Source: CAXBPY01 sp003455275 (lineage in GTDB: Bacteria; Bacteroidota; Bacteroidia; Chitinophagales; UBA10324). Taken from it: 53,836 bases of DNA. Position 1 is the first letter of the stretch; the number at the start of each line of letters is the position of its first letter. The stretch covers positions 1-53,836 of the forward strand of contig CAXBPY010000017.1 in NCBI GenBank assembly GCA_963977675.1. Direction: 5' to 3'. Made by a program: the position numbers and the translations under genes. The notes below the pieces were generated by a model that did not search any database, was not told the DNA's origin, and saw nothing but the letters and a program-made list of their open reading frames with translations. This document shows positions 44,328-51,943 of the stretch, in pieces.

Positions 44328-44360
44328 AAAAGGCGCCCACGGTTTCGGGGCGCCTTTTTT
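44328..44360. terminator. Bidirectional rho-independent terminator after gldN
   Basis: AAAAGGCGCCC (44328-44338) pairs perfectly with GGGCGCCTTTT (44348-44358) around a 9-nt loop. A six-T run on the plus strand (44355-44360) and a four-A run on the other side serve both directions. It sits between gldN and the convergent P1-nuclease-like gene. Confidence 0.9.
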
Positions 44361-44361
44361 A

Positions 44362-45330
44362 TTATTCCTCCTCTCGACCAATAATTTTTCCTGCCTTCCA
44401 GTTCTCATCCAGTTGGTCAAGTTCTTTTAAATCATCAGCAGATAACTGAACATCTTTAAGAGTTGATAAATCTGGTTTGCCAGCGGTTACCCATGCTGTA
44501 TACCAGAAACTACCAACAGCTAAAATTGCAGCCCGCATTTTTCTTTCTACCATTCCCTGCAAACGATTTGAATATTCTTTTGAGTATTCTTCTGAATAAA
44601 CTCTCACAGTGATATCTCCTCTTTGTTCGTATGAATATTTTTTGTCTGTTGGAAACTCCTGACTTAGTTTTTTTTCAATCGAAAGAACACTGTCCACTTC
44701 TGAAGCACTTGTCAAAACTACTTTCCAGATAAAGTCTGAAGTATTATCAATTAGCTCGGCTTTGCCAACGAAGTAATCATAATTTTCTCCATATAATTCA
44801 GGCAGTCGGCTTTCCCAGAAAGCGTGAATTCCCGTTTGGCCGGTTAGTTGGCCGTTGTAATTACGAGTGCAATGCAGGGGAACATGCGCGTCGGCTATAT
44901 AGTGTCCAATGTCGGCGCTCAAGTGAAGGATTTTGAATTTATTTTTTTCTTTGAAAGCATCGACCAAACGATAAAACATTGTATTGACATACCATGGTAC
45001 AATTCCATGGGCATTCAGTGTATCTTCTCCAAAGTGAGCCACAGCGTCATTCCAATGATGAGGCACATCGGCATATGGATATTTTCCATATCGATCCAAA
45101 TCAATGTAGTGGCGGGGAGCTTCTTCTTTTATTGCATATCTTCTTTTGTCCGGATCAACCGCGTGTGTTGTCAGAAATTCAATATTGTCTTTGTAAAATG
45201 AAAGCATTTGAGGCGGAAGTGTGAATACTGCAATTCGATTAATTCGAGAGTGCCCGTAAAACCCCCAGCTGTCAACACGGGTGCTGATAAAAACAACAAA
45301 TAGGAAAGCGAGAGAACAAATCTTTTTCAT
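44362..45330 (-). CDS. P1-nuclease/zinc-dependent phospholipase C-like secreted hydrolase
   Basis: 322 residues. The signal peptide ends at S21, leaving W22 as the mature N-terminal residue in WGFYGH. In this all-alpha family the amino group of that Trp and nearby His/Asp residues bind a three-zinc cluster. Further ligand motifs are PRHYIDLDRYG, HLSADIGHYIADAHVPLHCT and GQTGIHAFWESRLPELYG. It should hydrolyse nucleic acids or phospholipids outside the cytoplasm; the sequence does not separate the two. Its ATG is directly next to the stop of the upstream DUF502 gene, so the two are cotranscribed. Confidence 0.85.
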   Translation of the reverse strand: MKKICSLAFLFVVFISTRVDSWGFYGHSRINRIAVFTLPPQMLSFYKDNIEFLTTHAVDPDKRRYAIKEEAPRHYIDLDRYGKYPYADVPHHWNDAVAHFGEDTLNAHGIVPWYVNTMFYRLVDAFKEKNKFKILHLSADIGHYIADAHVPLHCTRNYNGQLTGQTGIHAFWESRLPELYGENYDYFVGKAELIDNTSDFIWKVVLTSASEVDSVLSIEKKLSQEFPTDKKYSYEQRGDITVRVYSEEYSKEYSNRLQGMVERKMRAAILAVGSFWYTAWVTAGKPDLSTLKDVQLSADDLKELDQLDENWKAGKIIGREEE

Positions 45331-45918
45331 TTATTTTTTTTCTTCATCAGAAACATTTACTACTCCACCGCTTACTACAAATTTTAATGCGTCGGCAGAA
45401 GGAAAATTCTCAAGCGGTTTTATGTTTTCTCTTGGTACCAGGTACAGATTGCCGCTGAAATTATAAGAATGAGGAAAGTAAACTGCAACCAGATCTTGAA
45501 TACCAAATTCACTTAAATCTTTTTGAGTAATAAAACCTATCTTATGAATTCCTGCTTCTTTAAACATTAGTACCATTACCGGTTGATTGAACATTTTTTT
45601 TTCACCCATAAATGCACCAAACAAATCTTTGATGCTTGTATAAATCATTTTGGTAAGAGGGGTCCGGCGCAGCAATTCATCCATGCCGGAGAGAAACCAC
45701 CGAAAGAAAAGTGTATATGAAAAAACACCTATGATTGTGATGCTGATCACAATTATTATAGCACCAAGTCCGGGATACTTTACCGGAAGAATTCTATCGG
45801 CAAACTGAATGAAAGCAACAACGATATAAATTGTGATAGCCGCAGGCGCTACCACCAGTAATCCTCGTAGAAAATAGGTAAGAAGTTTCCGGCTGAAGTT
45901 GCGTAGTGTTTTGTTCAT
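45331..45918 (-). CDS. DUF502 family membrane protein
   Basis: 195 residues with two N-terminal membrane helices (about 13-35 and 50-75) and a soluble C-terminal part. Family marks are YFLRGLLVVAPAAITIYIV, a Gly/Pro-rich first helix, RTPLTKMIYTSIKDLFGAF and VAVYFPHSYNFSGNLYLVPR. The function of DUF502 is unknown. It is the first gene of a two-gene operon with the P1-nuclease-like enzyme, sharing a direct stop-start junction. Confidence 0.88.
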   Translation of the reverse strand: MNKTLRNFSRKLLTYFLRGLLVVAPAAITIYIVVAFIQFADRILPVKYPGLGAIIIVISITIIGVFSYTLFFRWFLSGMDELLRRTPLTKMIYTSIKDLFGAFMGEKKMFNQPVMVLMFKEAGIHKIGFITQKDLSEFGIQDLVAVYFPHSYNFSGNLYLVPRENIKPLENFPSADALKFVVSGGVVNVSDEEKK

Positions 45919-46082
45919 CTAAAAAAAATGCTTGAGCAAAATAAGTGCTACAGGGTTTTTGAGGGCGAAATGTTTTTTTAAGTGACGATGAATTCTGATA
46001 CACCCTAACATTTAACCGTTAGTCAGTATACACTTCGCAAAATAATTTTCATATACATTGCGTTAAATCAGAAATCGATTCT

Positions 46083-46760
46083 ATGAAAAAATTGATTGTT
46101 TCAGCTACGCTGATTTTTTTCCTTCATGCATTAATTTTTAGTTTTCAAACTGCATCCGCCCAAGATGTAAATGACATTCCACGGGGATCATTTGGGTTTG
46201 GCGTCCGCTCAACAGGGAGCGTTTTCCTCGGTGATAATGCAAGTGGGTTTGGGGCCGGAGGTCAGCACAAAATCATTTTTGCGCATCGTGTAAATTCCGA
46301 ATGGTTTCTTGACTACATGAATTCATCTGCAGGAAATAACGGATATCGAAAAGATACACACATTGGATGGTCGGTGCAATTCGCTCTTAACAAATCAGGT
46401 TATCAAACTCATAAACTAATTCCATTTATTGAAGCAGGCCAGTGTTTTGATTGGACAAAAGTTGGTTTTGTTGACACACTTATTAGTTTCAATTGGATTG
46501 TTCCGGAATATCCGCGGGAGGTTGGCCCCATTTTCAGCATTGCGACTCAGGCCGGAACAGGGATTTCATATTTTCCTACTTCACGAATTGAATTATGCGG
46601 CGAGATTCAGTACATGATTCATCTTACAAAGGATGTAAATCTCTTGTTTGATAATAGTAATGTGGCATATGCAATCAGCCAGGAAGACGGCACCAGTTTC
46701 GATGGACACATTCTTGGAACAATTTCATTCACCTATTATTTATTTCAGAAAAAATCATGA
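46083..46760 (+). CDS. Exported protein, probable small outer-membrane beta-barrel
   Basis: 225 residues with a signal peptide (about 1-26, ending ASAQ). The mature part alternates polar and apolar residues in short strands (GSFGFGVRSTGSVFLGD, KIIFAHRVNSEWFLDYMNSS) and ends with ILGTISFTYYLFQKKS, like an outer-membrane beta-barrel of about eight strands. No named family was recognised. Its last four bases overlap the start of the next gene (ATGA), so the two products probably work together. Confidence 0.65.
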   Translation: MKKLIVSATLIFFLHALIFSFQTASAQDVNDIPRGSFGFGVRSTGSVFLGDNASGFGAGGQHKIIFAHRVNSEWFLDYMNSSAGNNGYRKDTHIGWSVQFALNKSGYQTHKLIPFIEAGQCFDWTKVGFVDTLISFNWIVPEYPREVGPIFSIATQAGTGISYFPTSRIELCGEIQYMIHLTKDVNLLFDNSNVAYAISQEDGTSFDGHILGTISFTYYLFQKKS

Positions 46761-47308
46761 GAAAAATTTTTGTTCTCGCATTGCTGCTCAATTCAATTGG
46801 AACTAATGCACAGCAAAAATCTTATGCATTCGCAGCGCACAAGGGATTGTTACGAGCTGAGGCATCGCTTGCATATGGAAGCGGACAAAACAACCGCTAT
46901 TATGTTCAGGGCGAACTTGAATACCTGGTTCAGGATAAATTCGGATGGATGAGTGAAAGCTATTTTAATATTGGCCCGGACAGCATTTACCCTAAGAACA
47001 ATCACTCACTTTTTTCGGGCCCTTGTTTTCATGCTCCAATGGGAAAGCATACAGACTTTTCTACAGCACTGCAACCGGGTTTAAGTTTTATCAGTTCTGA
47101 TAACCCGGAGTTAGGAAAATATTCTTCATTGAAGGAAATAGTTCCCAATATCAGTTTATGTGGAACGCTTGCATATTATGGTTCCTTCTTTCATGTGTTT
47201 ATGCAGCTTCGTGGAAATTTTGCTTATGTAAATGATGCATTCCGCCGGCAGAATATTTCTGATTTGAGATTATCATTCGGATTGGGATGGAATCTCAATA
47301 CGAGATAG
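46757..47308 (+). CDS. Exported protein of unknown function, partner of the preceding gene
   Basis: 183 residues with a signal peptide ending TNAQ (1-18). The mature part is beta-strand rich (LRAEASLAYGSGQNNRYYVQ, FHVFMQLRGNFAYVN) and ends RLSFGLGWNLNTR, suggesting a small barrel or an outer-membrane-associated beta protein. No family recognised. Translationally coupled to the upstream gene by a 4-bp overlap. The stop is TAG, with a 43-bp repeat starting directly after it. Confidence 0.65.
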   Translation: MRKIFVLALLLNSIGTNAQQKSYAFAAHKGLLRAEASLAYGSGQNNRYYVQGELEYLVQDKFGWMSESYFNIGPDSIYPKNNHSLFSGPCFHAPMGKHTDFSTALQPGLSFISSDNPELGKYSSLKEIVPNISLCGTLAYYGSFFHVFMQLRGNFAYVNDAFRRQNISDLRLSFGLGWNLNTR

Positions 47309-47351
47309 AGTTATTCGTTCGTCGTTTTCAGTTATTCGTAAATACAAGTTG
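47309..47351 (+). repeat. 43-bp stop-codon-associated repeat, copy 4
   Basis: It starts AGTTATTCGTTCGTCG and ends AAATACAAGTTG, directly after the TAG stop of the 46757-47308 gene. It keeps both outer GTTATTCGT units in register while the middle has diverged. Confidence 0.65.
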
Positions 47352-47358
47352 ATTGAAA

Positions 47359-47391
47359 AACTTTTCCAAAGTTTCAAACTTTGGAAAAGTT
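47359..47391. terminator. 33-bp perfect palindrome, probable bidirectional terminator
   Basis: AACTTTTCCAAAGTTT (47359-47374), a single C, then its exact reverse complement (47376-47391). It would form a very stable hairpin, although the stem is A/T-rich. It lies between the convergent 46757-47308 gene and the DUF4406 gene, and its last two bases are part of the DUF4406 TAA stop. Runs of T and A inside the stem could serve termination on both strands. Confidence 0.6.
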
Positions 47392-47734
47392 AAATGTCCG
47401 GTGATTGAATGGTATTTTCAATTTCATCAATCGAGTAAAAAATTTTTCCTCCGTTCTTCAGCACTAAATCTCTTTCCTTAATCACGCCGGGGCTTTCTGC
47501 AAGAATTAGAATGGCTTCGCACTGATTAATTACTGCAAGCGAAATATCCATTGTCGCTTTGTATTTATCAGGAATATTTGCGCGCTCTACAATTGGCAGA
47601 GCCGCATTCATTCCAATGATAGGTATGTGACCTTTCTCTAAAAGCTTTGCAGCCGCAAGGTTCATCGCATCTAAATTTTTTTTGCGCTGCTCTTCAGTTG
47701 GCGCTGAGTAAGGACCGGCAACACCGATTATCAT
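47390..47734 (-). CDS. DUF4406/nucleoside 2-deoxyribosyltransferase-like protein
   Basis: 114 residues. It opens with IIGVAGPYSAPTEEQRKKNL, followed by AAAKLLEKGHIPIIGMN, DISLAVINQCEAILIL and GVIKERDLVLKNGGKIFYSI. This is the small Rossmann-like DUF4406 pattern related to nucleoside 2-deoxyribosyltransferases. A catalytic Glu equivalent could lie in KERDL, but activity cannot be claimed. Stand-alone gene on the minus strand, with its 3' end inside a perfect palindrome. Confidence 0.75.
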   Translation of the reverse strand: MIIGVAGPYSAPTEEQRKKNLDAMNLAAAKLLEKGHIPIIGMNAALPIVERANIPDKYKATMDISLAVINQCEAILILAESPGVIKERDLVLKNGGKIFYSIDEIENTIQSPDI

Positions 47735-47774
47735 ATTAATTTTTTTTTAGAGAACGGGTTGAGAAAAAAATTTT

Positions 47775-48401
47775 TCAAGGCAAAATGTATTTCCCGAATT
47801 GAATCAGCCACAAGTAATAGCCAAGAGGGGCCCCAATAATTCCAGAAAGACAAAAAGTTAATCGCTGAGTAAAGGGAATGAAACGGAAGATGATAGTCAA
47901 TAAAATAATTATCCCGATCACGGACATCAAAACATCAATTGCTGAAGAAGGAAATCCAAAGTGTGCGCTCAAATAACCATCAACTGCATGATTGGAAAAA
48001 TCTCCTGAGAAAAAATATTTCAGAAGACGAAAAGAATTATTATCCAATTGTCTCATCAGGAACATTGATAAAAAAATCATGAACCACTGGCTAAACTGTA
48101 ATGCAGAATCAGTAAATGTTTTTCGGTTGAGAAATAGTAACAAGCAGCCAAGCAATCCAATTATTATCGGAGTCAGAATTCCAATAGCGGGCATCCAATA
48201 ACTGAAAGGTAAACGATCATTGATTGAAACTCCGCAATAGAAAATTCTTGCTTCATGTCCCTGAACAATTGCTGTTAAATAATAGCCACCACAAAATGTC
48301 ATAGTCCCAAACACCGGGGCACCAATAAATCCTGCAACAAGAAACAGGAATAGTTTTGAATCAAACGCAAATGGAAAATATTTTTCCGTTAAGCTTATCA
48401 T
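47775..48401 (-). CDS. Membrane protein of unknown function
   Basis: 208 residues with about five hydrophobic segments (for example LFLFLVAGFIGAPVFGTMTF, GILTPIIIGLLGCLLLFL and VLMSVIGIIILLTIIFRF). No family recognised. The ATG at 48401 overlaps the stop of the TfoX-like gene (ATGA) and is preferred to an upstream in-frame ATG at 48485, which would add 28 residues lying inside that gene. Coupled translation with the TfoX-like protein is likely. Confidence 0.6.
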   Translation of the reverse strand: MISLTEKYFPFAFDSKLFLFLVAGFIGAPVFGTMTFCGGYYLTAIVQGHEARIFYCGVSINDRLPFSYWMPAIGILTPIIIGLLGCLLLFLNRKTFTDSALQFSQWFMIFLSMFLMRQLDNNSFRLLKYFFSGDFSNHAVDGYLSAHFGFPSSAIDVLMSVIGIIILLTIIFRFIPFTQRLTFCLSGIIGAPLGYYLWLIQFGKYILP

Positions 48402-48709
48402 TTCAGATTGCTCTTCACATAATTCATTGCAGCTTCCGCAAATTTTTTCCATTCTTTTTTGTGCTTGCCCGGAACCTGCACCCATTCCTTCATGGCGCGT
48501 CCGCTGCCGGATGGATCAAAAAGTTTTGCATCACTGAGTTGAATGGCGCGCGCATGATCTTCGCCGGTGAGTTTGAAGACCATTTCATTTTCGAAGAAGC
48601 AAGCGAATGCTTTTCCTTTCACTTTGAGCGCAGGCTTGCCAAACATTTGACTCACTTCCACTCCGCGCAATGAAGTTCCTATTTCAATGTATTTTTTTTC
48701 TTCTTCCAT
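48398..48709 (-). CDS. TfoX N-terminal-domain-like small protein
   Basis: 103 residues. The stretch VSQMFGKPALKVKGKAFACF, then MVFKLTGEDHARAIQL, SGSGRAMKEWVQVP and the C-terminal helix resembles the N-terminal domain of TfoX/Sxy and MmcQ/YjbR-type small proteins. The competence role of TfoX in Proteobacteria cannot be transferred here. It is upstream of and overlaps the membrane-protein gene by 4 bp. Confidence 0.65.
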   Translation of the reverse strand: MEEEKKYIEIGTSLRGVEVSQMFGKPALKVKGKAFACFFENEMVFKLTGEDHARAIQLSDAKLFDPSGSGRAMKEWVQVPGKHKKEWKKFAEAAMNYVKSNLK

Positions 48710-48781
48710 TGCACGAATGGAAATTTTTTGTGTCTGTATTTCCTTCTTTTCTCTCCGAAGAGTGATGGGATTAGTGAAGAG

Positions 48782-49270
48782 TTAATTTGAATTACCGACA
48801 ATTCTTTTCAAAAGCGGAAGTGATAACTCTTCTGCAATTTTCTCTGCAAGAATTTCTCCTTCCTTACTGAAATGCCAAACAAAAAGAGCTTTAATCGGAT
48901 GATCTTTTTTGATTTCATTAATTGCATCTATCGTCATCTTCTTCGCCAAACCTTTTCTTCTGAACTCTGCAAGTGTGGATGCAGAGCAGAGGTAAACTGT
49001 ATCGTATGTTGAGTGGAGTGGAGTGAGTTTCAGAATATCTCCTTCACTGATTTCATAATTGAGAAAACGATTCATGAATTCAGTTGTGGTGGGGATTATC
49101 AGAATCCAAACAACGGGGCCGTCACCTTCCACATGCTCTGAAAGCGTAGCCGGATGCAGCCTGGCAAGTTGTTCAATCACTTCCTCATTCACATCTAACT
49201 GCTCCGGATCATTTCGGGTATCGAAAGTTTCCGTAACTAATTCAATCATTCTTCTTAAATTCTCTGACAT
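48782..49270 (-). CDS. GNAT-family N-acetyltransferase
   Basis: 162 residues. The acetyl-CoA site is LAEFRRKGLAKKMTIDAINE (R-x-x-G-x-A), preceded by the strand TVYLCSASTL and followed by IKALFVWHFSKEGEILAEKI. The N-terminal 60 residues (RMIELVTETFDTRNDPEQL onward) are not typical. Substrate unknown. It is 72 bp upstream of the TfoX-like gene on the same strand. Confidence 0.72.
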   Translation of the reverse strand: MSENLRRMIELVTETFDTRNDPEQLDVNEEVIEQLARLHPATLSEHVEGDGPVVWILIIPTTTEFMNRFLNYEISEGDILKLTPLHSTYDTVYLCSASTLAEFRRKGLAKKMTIDAINEIKKDHPIKALFVWHFSKEGEILAEKIAEELSLPLLKRIVGNSN

Positions 49271-49357
49271 AATTTTTCAAATATAATTTGGTTTGGATTT
49301 GGCAATGAAAGGAAACAGTTTCAGAGGTTCTATTTTCGCCACTCAATTAAAACATTC

Positions 49358-51064
49358 ATGCGGGTAAAATTATTTCTGCTCTCACTTTTCACTTTTCACT
49401 TTTCACCTTTCGCTTCTTTCTCTCAAAATATTTCCGAAGATGCACTGAGAAAAAATGTTTACTACCTCGCTTCTGATTCTTTGGAAGGAAGGCAAACCGG
49501 AAGCAAGGGCGAGCATCTTGCGAATCAATACATCATCAGCCTTTATAAATCACTTGGGCTTACCCCCATGGGAGATAGTGGAACTTTTATACAATCGTTC
49601 GAAACCAATGTAGGAGTGAGTTACGCAAAAAATGAAACGGGTGTTTACTCAACACTTTCTGAAAATTATTTACTGGTGAATCGTGCCTTGCTGAAACCTG
49701 AGATTGATTACTACCCGATGAATTTTTCTGCAAGTAAAACTGTAAAAGGAATTTTGCAGAACGCAGGATATGGAATTGAAGAACCAAAAATTGAAACCAA
49801 TGATTTCGAAAAACTGAATCCGGAACTTGGAAATATTTTCCTCATTGAAACTTTATCGCCCGAAGGAGATAATCCTCATTCGAAATATTATCCTTATCAG
49901 GATTTGCAAACAAAGATTCAGAACGCTATCAGACACAATGCAACGGCAGTCATTCTAGTCAACACCAGGGAAGATGCGGATGATGCCCCGAAGAATTTTG
50001 AAAAATATATTCAGCCGGTTTCTATTCCGGTTGTGTTTGTGAAAAAAGATTCTTACGAAAAATATTTCACAGGAAATAAGATTACGATTCAAATGAGTGT
50101 TGGATTGCTGAAAAATACAGTCATCGGTCATAATGTAATTGCATTCAAGAATAATCATGCAGCAACCACAGTTGTGATTGGCGCGCATTATGATCATCTT
50201 GGTTATGATGAATACGGCGGTTCGCTCTACCGTGGCGATTCTGTTCTCATTCACAACGGAGCAGATGACAATGCGAGTGGAACTGCAGGTGTGTTGCAAC
50301 TTGCAACAGTTCTTTCAAAAGTGAATGATGCAAAAAATAATTATCTCTTCATCAATTTTTCAGGTGAAGAACTCGGATTGGTTGGTTCTAAATATTTCTG
50401 CGAACATCCTACAATTGATACATCAACCATCAACTTCATGATGAACATGGATATGATCGGCAGATACAATCCGGATAAGGGAATGGAAATTTCCGGACTT
50501 GGAACTTCGCCTCAATTTGTTTTTATAAGAAATATTTCTGATCCAAATCTGAAATGGAAACTCAGCGAAAGCGGAACCGGACCGACCGATCACACTTCTT
50601 TTTATCACATCAATATTCCGGTTCTGAATTTTTTCACCGGCACACATGAAGATTATCACAAACCAACTGACGATGCCTGGAAACTCGATTATAAAAAGGA
50701 AGCTCAGATTCTTGAACTTGAACTTCGCATCATTGATTCGCTAAACTTGAAAGGCACTCTGACTTTTACTCAAACTAAGCAAGACACAGCCGCAGGCGAT
50801 GTTCCTGCATTCAAAGTGAAACTCGGAATTATTCCTGACTATATGTATGAAGGAGTTGGACTTCGGGTAGATGGCGTGGACGAAGGACTTACTGCATCAA
50901 AAGCCGGAATCCTCAAAGGCGATATCATCATTAAAATTGGTGAGTTTGCCATCTCTGATATTTATGCTTACATGAAAGCACTCGGTGCTTACAAAAAAGG
51001 CGACACGACTACCATTGTAGTGAAGCGAGGCGCAGAAGAAAAATCTCTTACAGCGACTTTCTGA
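49358..51064 (+). CDS. Secreted M28-family metallopeptidase with C-terminal PDZ domain
   Basis: 568 residues: signal peptide (about 1-22, ending SFSQ), an N-terminal region with YYLASDSLEGRQTGSKGEHL, a PA-like insert (about 110-255), the M28 di-zinc catalytic domain and a PDZ domain (about 490-568, AGILKGDIIIKIGEF). Metal and catalytic residues are H277 and D279 in GAHYDHLG, D303 in GADDNASG, E337/E338 in SGEELGLVGS, D365 in NMDMIG and H434 in HEDYHKPTDD. It is probably a periplasmic or outer-surface aminopeptidase. The signal-peptide codons contain a 7-nt tandem repeat (49383-49403). One base separates it from tsaB. Confidence 0.92.
   Translation: MRVKLFLLSLFTFHFSPFASFSQNISEDALRKNVYYLASDSLEGRQTGSKGEHLANQYIISLYKSLGLTPMGDSGTFIQSFETNVGVSYAKNETGVYSTLSENYLLVNRALLKPEIDYYPMNFSASKTVKGILQNAGYGIEEPKIETNDFEKLNPELGNIFLIETLSPEGDNPHSKYYPYQDLQTKIQNAIRHNATAVILVNTREDADDAPKNFEKYIQPVSIPVVFVKKDSYEKYFTGNKITIQMSVGLLKNTVIGHNVIAFKNNHAATTVVIGAHYDHLGYDEYGGSLYRGDSVLIHNGADDNASGTAGVLQLATVLSKVNDAKNNYLFINFSGEELGLVGSKYFCEHPTIDTSTINFMMNMDMIGRYNPDKGMEISGLGTSPQFVFIRNISDPNLKWKLSESGTGPTDHTSFYHINIPVLNFFTGTHEDYHKPTDDAWKLDYKKEAQILELELRIIDSLNLKGTLTFTQTKQDTAAGDVPAFKVKLGIIPDYMYEGVGLRVDGVDEGLTASKAGILKGDIIIKIGEFAISDIYAYMKALGAYKKGDTTTIVVKRGAEEKSLTATF
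49383..49403 (+). repeat. Heptanucleotide tandem repeat inside a signal-peptide coding region
   Basis: CACTTTT three times in a row, with a partial fourth CAC, encoding part of the LSLFTFHFSPF hydrophobic core of the M28 peptidase signal peptide. A unit of seven is not a multiple of three, so gain or loss of one copy would shift the frame and abolish the protein. Confidence 0.6.
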
Positions 51065-51065
51065 G

Positions 51066-51794
51066 ATGAATTTTCTTCTCATCGAAACTGCTTCTTCAGT
51101 TTGTTCCGTTGCAGCGGCAACTGAAGAAAAAATTATTTCAATTAGGGAGAATGCAGAAGCGATGCAGCACGCAGCGCTCGTATCAGTTTTTGCAGAAGAG
51201 GTGATGAACGAAGCAGGATTTTTGTTTTCCGATAAATCGAAAGACAAAAATCAAAAATCAAAAATGCTGGATGCAGTTGTTGTTTCCGCAGGACCCGGTT
51301 CATATACAGGATTGCGAATTGGCGTTAGCGCAGCTAAAGGAATTAGCTATGCAGCAAATCTTCCGCTCATAGCGGTCGACACACTCGAAGCACTAGCAAA
51401 TGGATTTGCACAAAAAAGAAATTTCCCATCAGCTAACAACGAACCACAAGCCACTATCTGCAGCGTATTCGACGCCAGGCGCGATGAAATTTATTTTGGA
51501 ATATGGAAGCCGAATGGCGATACAATCATTAAGAGCCGCGCCGCTTTGCTCAACAATGAGTTTCTTTCAATAATTAATTCAATAGAATCAAAAATTTATT
51601 ATGTTGGAAACGGATCGAAAAAGGTTGGCGAATTTTTGAAAAACAATAAGCATGAATATCACCAGCATATCAATCCATCAGCTTCATATCTTCAGTCAAT
51701 TTCAGTACAAAAATTTTTAAGGAAAGAAATTGCTGACCTCGCCTATTTCGAGCCGAATTATATTAAGCCCTACTTTTTCGCAGAAAAAATGTAA
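51066..51794 (+). CDS. tsaB: tRNA threonylcarbamoyladenosine biosynthesis protein TsaB
   Basis: 242 residues, an ASKHA-fold partner of TsaD and TsaE in making t6A at position 37 of ANN-decoding tRNAs. Seen are FLLIETASSVCSVAAATEEK, MQHAALVSVFAEEVMNEAGF, VVSAGPGSYTGLRIGVSAAK and SVFDARRDEIYFGIW. Length and motifs are standard. It starts two bases after the M28 peptidase stop, probably in the same transcript, and precedes the str-operon promoter. Confidence 0.93.
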   Translation: MNFLLIETASSVCSVAAATEEKIISIRENAEAMQHAALVSVFAEEVMNEAGFLFSDKSKDKNQKSKMLDAVVVSAGPGSYTGLRIGVSAAKGISYAANLPLIAVDTLEALANGFAQKRNFPSANNEPQATICSVFDARRDEIYFGIWKPNGDTIIKSRAALLNNEFLSIINSIESKIYYVGNGSKKVGEFLKNNKHEYHQHINPSASYLQSISVQKFLRKEIADLAYFEPNYIKPYFFAEKM

Positions 51795-51881
51795 GAGCTA
51801 CTTCGTTCCGAAATATAAATTCATTAAAAATTGCCATGGTTTCAGAATGAAAATCAATACTTATCTTTTCCTTTTACCCTC

Positions 51882-51911
51882 TTGGTAGAATCATTCCTGT
51901 GGTTACATTTG
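51882..51911 (+). promoter_or_regulatory. Promoter of the str operon (rpsL-rpsG-fusA)
   Basis: TTG at 51882-51884, exactly 19 nt, then TACATTTG at 51904-51911: a complete match to the Bacteroidota -33/-7 consensus. Transcription would start near 51917, about 27 nt before the rpsL ATG. Confidence 0.7.
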
Positions 51912-51943
51912 CCGTCCTTTAAAAAATCAGTAAAAATCTCTGA

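Noticed and set aside
3027..47351. The 43-bp repeats as a CRISPR array
   Set aside because: Copies are thousands of bases apart, imperfect and not separated by regular spacers; no cas genes are present.
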